From DASPKW01 sp038244055 (lineage in GTDB: Bacteria > Planctomycetota > Phycisphaerae > Tepidisphaerales > Tepidisphaeraceae), in contig JBBRTW010000116.1 of assembly GCA_038244055.1 (NCBI GenBank), positions 1 through 16,471 of the forward strand: 16,471 bases of DNA, in the 5' to 3' direction. The position numbers and the translations under genes were made by a program. The notes under the pieces were generated by a model, which saw only the letters and a list, made by a program, of their open reading frames with translations, had not been told where the DNA came from and made no database searches. Positions within the stretch are counted from its first letter, which is position 1; the number at the start of each line of letters is the position of its first letter. Positions 13,542 through 16,471 of this stretch are shown one piece after another.

Positions 13542-13763
13542 ATGGAAACTTTCGACGAGATCAAGATCGCCGCGGGTGAATTGCCGGCGGAGCAGAAGCA
13601 GGAGTTGCTGTTGTTTTTAGCGGCACGGCTTCGCGCCGAAGGAGGCGGGTTGCCGCAGCCGCGAAAGTTTTCGCGCAAAGAAATGGCGGGCTGGATTGCG
13701 GAAGATGAAGAGGACATGCGGCGATTTCGGACGCAGCGAAGTGATGAACTCGGACCCACTTAG
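13542..13763 (+). CDS. Solo antitoxin-like protein
   Basis: A 73-residue protein resembling the short antitoxins that occur alone or beside small toxins. It opens with a helix, ETFDEIKIAAGELPAEQKQE, then LLLFLAARLRAEG, a Pro-rich turn LPQPRKFSRKEM, and an acidic helix WIAEDEEDMRRFR, which is likely the toxin-binding part. The pattern of LPxxxKxELLxFL followed by an acidic C-terminal helix is typical of DUF2281-like or related antitoxins; exact family is uncertain. The ATG at 13542 was preferred to an in-frame TTG at 13536. No toxin follows on the same strand. Its TAG overlaps the TAA of the convergent broken gene at 13760. Confidence 0.65.
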   Translation: METFDEIKIAAGELPAEQKQELLLFLAARLRAEGGGLPQPRKFSRKEMAGWIAEDEEDMRRFRTQRSDELGPT

Positions 13764-13961
13764 CCCGCGATGATTCTCTCTGCATCCCAGCGGGCTTCGG
13801 GGCGGTAGACGGCGAATGATGCATCGGCTAACAATATGAGCCAGGTTTTCGAGAATCTCTTTTTGCCCGCGGGCGGACTTGGCGAGAGTGGCGTAACGGG
13901 ACGCTTTCGCCGGGATCAGCGCGCGTCGGACGAAGGATTCGAAGGCCTGGGGAGCGTCCAT
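13760..13961 (-). pseudogene. Frameshifted, probably shortened small gene
   Basis: From ATG 13959-13961 the minus strand reads MDAPQAFESFVRRALIPAKA and goes on to ENLAHIV. One base later, in the next frame, it reads ADASFAVYRPEARWDAERII and ends AG with TAA at 13760-13762. Removing one base at the TTAGCC junction would join both halves. The two parts look like the conserved beginning and end of one small protein, and the middle may be missing as in the PIN gene. I do not know the family. The total of 202 bases is 67 codons plus one. Its stop overlaps that of the convergent antitoxin gene, which supports this being the original frame end. Confidence 0.5.
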
Positions 13962-14098
13962 AGTGCTGAAAATTACCGGTGTCTTCCGATCCGGGCCGCG
14001 AACCACAATCGCTCACCAACTATAGCGACTCGGCCCGTGAAAATGCCGATCGCGCTGGCTTCAAACCCGCCGACACGGTAAGACAATTCAAACCACAT

Positions 14099-15250
14099 AT
14101 GCGAAAACGCCCGCTTCATCGTCGTCCGAAACCGCGTCCGGGTCGGGAGGGGTCTGAGACTGGCGGGCCGGGCGCGCCGGTTCGGAAGGAACCGATGATG
14201 ACCCACAGGCCGGCCGGCAAGGCCTTTGGGCATGCCGCGAAAGGGCCGGGATCGATGAGCCGGCCCGGCGCGCCCGCGCCGCATAAGCCGAGCAATACGC
14301 CGCCGCCGGCCGCGCCGCCGACGGATTGGACCGAGGCGGCCGACTGGTACGACCAACTCGTCGGCGATGAAGGGAGCGAGTATCACAAGCATGTCGTGCT
14401 CCCCGGAGCGATGCGGATGCTGGCCCTGAAGGCGGGCGACCGCGCCCTGGATATCGCCTGCGGGCAGGGTGTTCTCTGCCGGCTTATGGCCACCCATGGC
14501 ATCTGGGCCACGGGCGTCGATGCCTCGGCCGAGTTGATCAAGATGGCGAAGAAGCGGGGGGTGGAAGGGTGGGAGGAAGTAAAGGATGAAGGAGGAAGGA
14601 TGAAGGATGAAGGGGAGGAGGAGAATTTCGAAGTTAGAAGCGAGAAGCGAGAAGAGGAGGCAACACTCGCAACTGAGAACTCGCAACTCGCAGCTCCCGA
14701 CTCCGGCCCCGTCCGCATTCGCTACCACCTCGGCGATGCCCGCGACCTGTCTTTCCTTCCGCCGGCCGAGTTCGATGCGGCGGCCTGTTTGCTGGCGATT
14801 CAGAACATCCATCCGATCGGCCCGGTCTTCAAAGCGGTCGCGCGGGTGATCGTGCCGATGGGGCGGTTCGTGGTGGTGATGATGCATCCCTGCTTCCGCG
14901 GGCCCAAAGCCACGGCCTGGCAGTGGGATGAGAAGACGCAATATCGCCGCGTCGATCGCTACCTGCTGCCGCGCAAAGCGCCGATCGTGACCAACCCCGG
15001 GCGCTCGACGCAATACACCTGGTCCTTCCATAAGCCCATTGGCGATTATGTGAAGGCGGCGCGAAATGCCGGCCTGCTGGTCGATGCGATCGAGGAATGG
15101 CCCAGCCACAAGACCAGCACCAGCGGCCCGCGCGCGGCGGCCGAGAATGTGGCGCGGAAGGAGATTCCGATGTTTCTGGCGATGCGCGTCGTGAAGGCGG
15201 GGAAGGAGATCGCGGGAGCGGTGGAGGAGAGCGAAGGCGGAGAGGGTTGA
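14099..15250 (+). CDS. SAM-dependent class I methyltransferase with in-frame repeat insertion
   Basis: A 383-residue protein. Residues 1-75 are basic and Pro/Gly-rich, without predicted fold. The Rossmann domain starts at DWTEAADWYDQLVGDEGSEY (76-95). Motif I, ALDIACGQGVLCRL, is at 116-129, and GVDASAELI at 139-147 is the second strand. Residues about 155-203 are a charged, repetitive insert encoded by repeat DNA. The fold resumes at IRYHLGDARDLSFL (207-220) and AAACLLAIQNIHP, followed by MMHPCFRGPKATAWQWDE and QYRRVDRYL. This matches a group of bacterial small-molecule methyltransferases with HPAFRxP...WGWDE-type motifs. Substrate is unknown. The start is uncertain: ATG 14099 has no Shine-Dalgarno, and ATGs at 14195, 14198 and 14255 would still keep the fold. 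Confidence 0.85.
   Translation: MRKRPLHRRPKPRPGREGSETGGPGAPVRKEPMMTHRPAGKAFGHAAKGPGSMSRPGAPAPHKPSNTPPPAAPPTDWTEAADWYDQLVGDEGSEYHKHVVLPGAMRMLALKAGDRALDIACGQGVLCRLMATHGIWATGVDASAELIKMAKKRGVEGWEEVKDEGGRMKDEGEEENFEVRSEKREEEATLATENSQLAAPDSGPVRIRYHLGDARDLSFLPPAEFDAAACLLAIQNIHPIGPVFKAVARVIVPMGRFVVVMMHPCFRGPKATAWQWDEKTQYRRVDRYLLPRKAPIVTNPGRSTQYTWSFHKPIGDYVKAARNAGLLVDAIEEWPSHKTSTSGPRAAAENVARKEIPMFLAMRVVKAGKEIAGAVEESEGGEG
14561..14707 (+). repeat. Composite low-complexity repeat inside a coding sequence
   Basis: Three repeat types follow one another: AAGGATGAAGGA-like units, then GAAGCGAGAAGCGAGAAG-like units, then ACTCGCAACT-like units. Together they add about 49 codons without a stop or frameshift. 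The first type is also found after the stop of the pseudouridine synthase (13482-13499). Insert borders are estimated from where the methyltransferase fold breaks and resumes. Confidence 0.75.
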
Positions 15251-15272
15251 GGATAGAGAGTAGAGAGTGGAA
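15248..15272. repeat. GGATAGAGAGTAGAGAG repeat between two genes
   Basis: A short AG-rich repeat begins at the stop codon of the methyltransferase and runs toward the next gene. It is the same type as 364-435 and 3977-3996. Confidence 0.6.
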
Positions 15273-15296
15273 ATTGCGGCGGAGGTTGATTGGGCG

Positions 15297-15971
15297 ATGG
15301 AGATGGATCAGGCAATCCTTTCGAAGTTGAAAGGGCAGGCGCGGTTGCTGTTGGCCAAGCGGATCATGCTGTTGGCGGCCGGCGCGCCGCTTTCGTTATT
15401 AGGCCCGTTGATCCTGGGAACGATCTTCTGGTTCGCCGGCTGGCAATTCGGGTTGGGAGCATCATGGTCGGCCTGCTTCTGGGTGACTTCGGCGGTGATG
15501 GTGCCTTTGCTCCTGGGCTTGGAGGCGCGCACGGGTGGGAATTATTTGGGCGAAGCGGTCGCGGATAGCGAGGGGATTTCCAGCGAAGAGGCGATGGTGA
15601 TTCAGGCCGCCGGGCTGGATGGGATGCTCTTCCAGATCGGCCGGAATCCCAAGGCATCGCTGGCGGGATTGGTGGAGATTTTCCTGACCGGCCCGCGCAT
15701 GCTGATCTCCGCCTGGCGGGATTTTCGCATCGGGCTGCGCTGTCGAGGCGCGCGGCTGGCGCGGGCGGCGCAGATTGTCGGGGCGCTCTATCGATCGGGG
15801 GCGGGATTGCCGCCGCGGAAGCTGCTGAATGCGGGCGAAGGGCTGACCGATCTGCTCGGGCCGATCGCCTACCTGGCCTATCACCAGTGGATCGGCGTGG
15901 CGGCCAGCGGGGATAAGCTGTGGCTGCCGGGCGATGTACGCGGGAGGCTGACGGCGGCTGTCAATGGTTGA
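15297..15971 (+). CDS. Membrane protein of unknown function
   Basis: A 224-residue protein I do not recognise. After an amphipathic N terminus (DQAILSKLKGQARLLLAKR) there are two hydrophobic segments, at about 24-48 (IMLLAAGAPLSLLGPLILGT onward) and about 58-74 (CFWVTSAVMVPLLLGL). The C-terminal two thirds are soluble-looking, with SEEAMVIQAAGLDGMLFQIG, a basic stretch LRCRGARLARAAQIV, LYRSGAGLPPRKLL and a closing HQWIGVAASGDKLWLPGDVR. The LPPRKLL-type segment resembles a sequence-neutral linker, not a known motif. The ATG at 15297 is chosen because GGAGG (15281-15285) lies 11 bases before it. An in-frame GTG at 15267 lies in repeat sequence and is less likely. It starts 46 bases after the methyltransferase stop and may be co-transcribed with it. 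Confidence 0.7.
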   Translation: MEMDQAILSKLKGQARLLLAKRIMLLAAGAPLSLLGPLILGTIFWFAGWQFGLGASWSACFWVTSAVMVPLLLGLEARTGGNYLGEAVADSEGISSEEAMVIQAAGLDGMLFQIGRNPKASLAGLVEIFLTGPRMLISAWRDFRIGLRCRGARLARAAQIVGALYRSGAGLPPRKLLNAGEGLTDLLGPIAYLAYHQWIGVAASGDKLWLPGDVRGRLTAAVNG

Positions 15972-15978
15972 AGGCGCT

Positions 15979-16104
15979 GTCATCCTGAGGGGAGTTCGGC
16001 GACCCGAAGGATCTGCCCTCGACGTCGAGGGCCATTGATCGAAGCAGACGGGCCAATAGTTTGCTGCAAGATTCTTCGGTCGCCTCAAGCTCCCTCAGAA
16101 TGAC
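15979..16104. repeat. Palindromic dispersed repeat, copy 2
   Basis: A 126-base element related to 2487-2594. The left arm (15979-16016) begins GTCATCCTGAG and ends GGATCTGC. The right arm (16066-16104), reverse complemented, begins GTCATTCTGAG and ends GAATCTTGC. In the left arm ATCCT pairs with AGGAT; in the right arm ATTCT pairs with AGAAT. The centre includes a perfect 14-base palindrome, CCTCGACGTCGAGG, at 16017-16030. The element lies between two genes on the same strand. Confidence 0.85.
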
Positions 16105-16152
16105 TCGAGATGATTGTTTGACAACCCACCCTCGTTTCCTGACCATGAAACC

Positions 16153-16471
16153 ATGCTCATTGTCGATGCCCATCTCGATCTCGCTTACAACGCCGTTCGT
16201 GGCCGGGATGTCACGCGCCGGGCTTCGGAACAGGCCGCCAGCGACCGCGATGGCACGCCATCGGTCGGCCTGCCCGATCTGAAATTCGGCGGCGTGGGAT
16301 TGATCTGCGCCACCATTTTCTGCGAGCCGGCATCGGGGGATGGACCAGGGTATCGCACGGCCGAGGAAGCGCGGGTTCAAGCCCAGCGTCAATTGCGATG
16401 GTACTATCGTCAACTGGCGGATGGCTTGCTCGATCTGGTCACTTCCAAGGCGCAGTTGACTGGGGCGGACC
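16153..16471 (+). CDS. Peptidase M19 (membrane dipeptidase-like), 5' part only
   Basis: An open frame starting at ATG 16153 runs off the window end, giving 106 residues with no stop. It begins MLIVDAHLDLAYNAV, where His7-x-Asp9 matches the first zinc ligands of the M19 renal-dipeptidase family. LPDLKFGGVGLICATIFCEP at about 41-60 matches the second conserved strand, and the AEEARVQAQRQLRWYYRQLA helix is also family-like. The family hydrolyses dipeptides using two zinc ions. The rest of the active site is beyond the window. An out-of-frame ATG lies at 16144, and no clear Shine-Dalgarno is visible. TTGACA at 16118-16123 could be a -35 element, but no convincing -10 follows. Confidence 0.85.
   Translation, partial: MLIVDAHLDLAYNAVRGRDVTRRASEQAASDRDGTPSVGLPDLKFGGVGLICATIFCEPASGDGPGYRTAEEARVQAQRQLRWYYRQLADGLLDLVTSKAQLTGAD

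Noticed and set aside
13973..15109. Long minus-strand open frame opposite the methyltransferase
   Set aside because: The plus strand carries clear SAM-binding motifs; the minus frame is His/Arg-rich with no family likeness.
16144..16282. Out-of-frame ATG before the M19 start
   Set aside because: It gives a peptide without family likeness, while the frame from 16153 matches M19 from its first residues.

Overview
The window is a GC-rich bacterial chromosomal segment. A secreted arylsulfatase, a DUF3500 protein, exported thioredoxin-fold proteins, small solo antitoxin genes and many low-complexity intergenic repeats together suggest Planctomycetota, possibly Phycisphaerae. That placement is inference: there is no rRNA or other marker gene here.

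Layout. Positions 1-473 hold no gene I can assign and end in an inverted AG-rich repeat. Two plus-strand envelope genes follow: a tandem peroxiredoxin-like/TlpA-like protein (474-1601) and a LolA-like protein (1669-2451). A palindromic dispersed repeat (2487-2594) separates them from a minus-strand block of an AlaC-type aminotransferase, a parvulin-domain lipoprotein, a membrane fatty acid desaturase and a DUF3500 protein (2665-7971). Next come a decayed thioredoxin-like fragment, a plus-strand HypB-like GTPase with a 68-residue helical partner, and a strong hairpin terminator. A minus-strand DUF5522 Cys-cluster protein and a sulfatase follow.

From about 11950 to 14000 the DNA is an accessory or decay zone. 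It holds an intact antitoxin in front of an internally deleted PIN toxin, an RluA-type pseudouridine synthase, a second solo antitoxin, and a frameshifted small gene whose stop overlaps that antitoxin's stop. The right end has a methyltransferase with a repeat inserted in frame, a two-helix membrane protein, a second copy of the palindromic repeat, and the start of an M19 dipeptidase cut by the window edge.

The genes do not form one pathway. Likely functional units are the redoxin/LolA-like pair, the HypB-like/68-residue pair, and the desaturase and parvulin envelope genes. The most notable signals are: (i) two copies of a palindromic element whose four hairpin arms show compensatory stem changes; (ii) an in-frame repeat insertion inside an enzyme; (iii) a HypB homologue that lacks the nickel-binding residues and the usual switch motifs; (iv) small genes that have lost their middles; and (v) probable leaderless promoters on both antitoxin genes.
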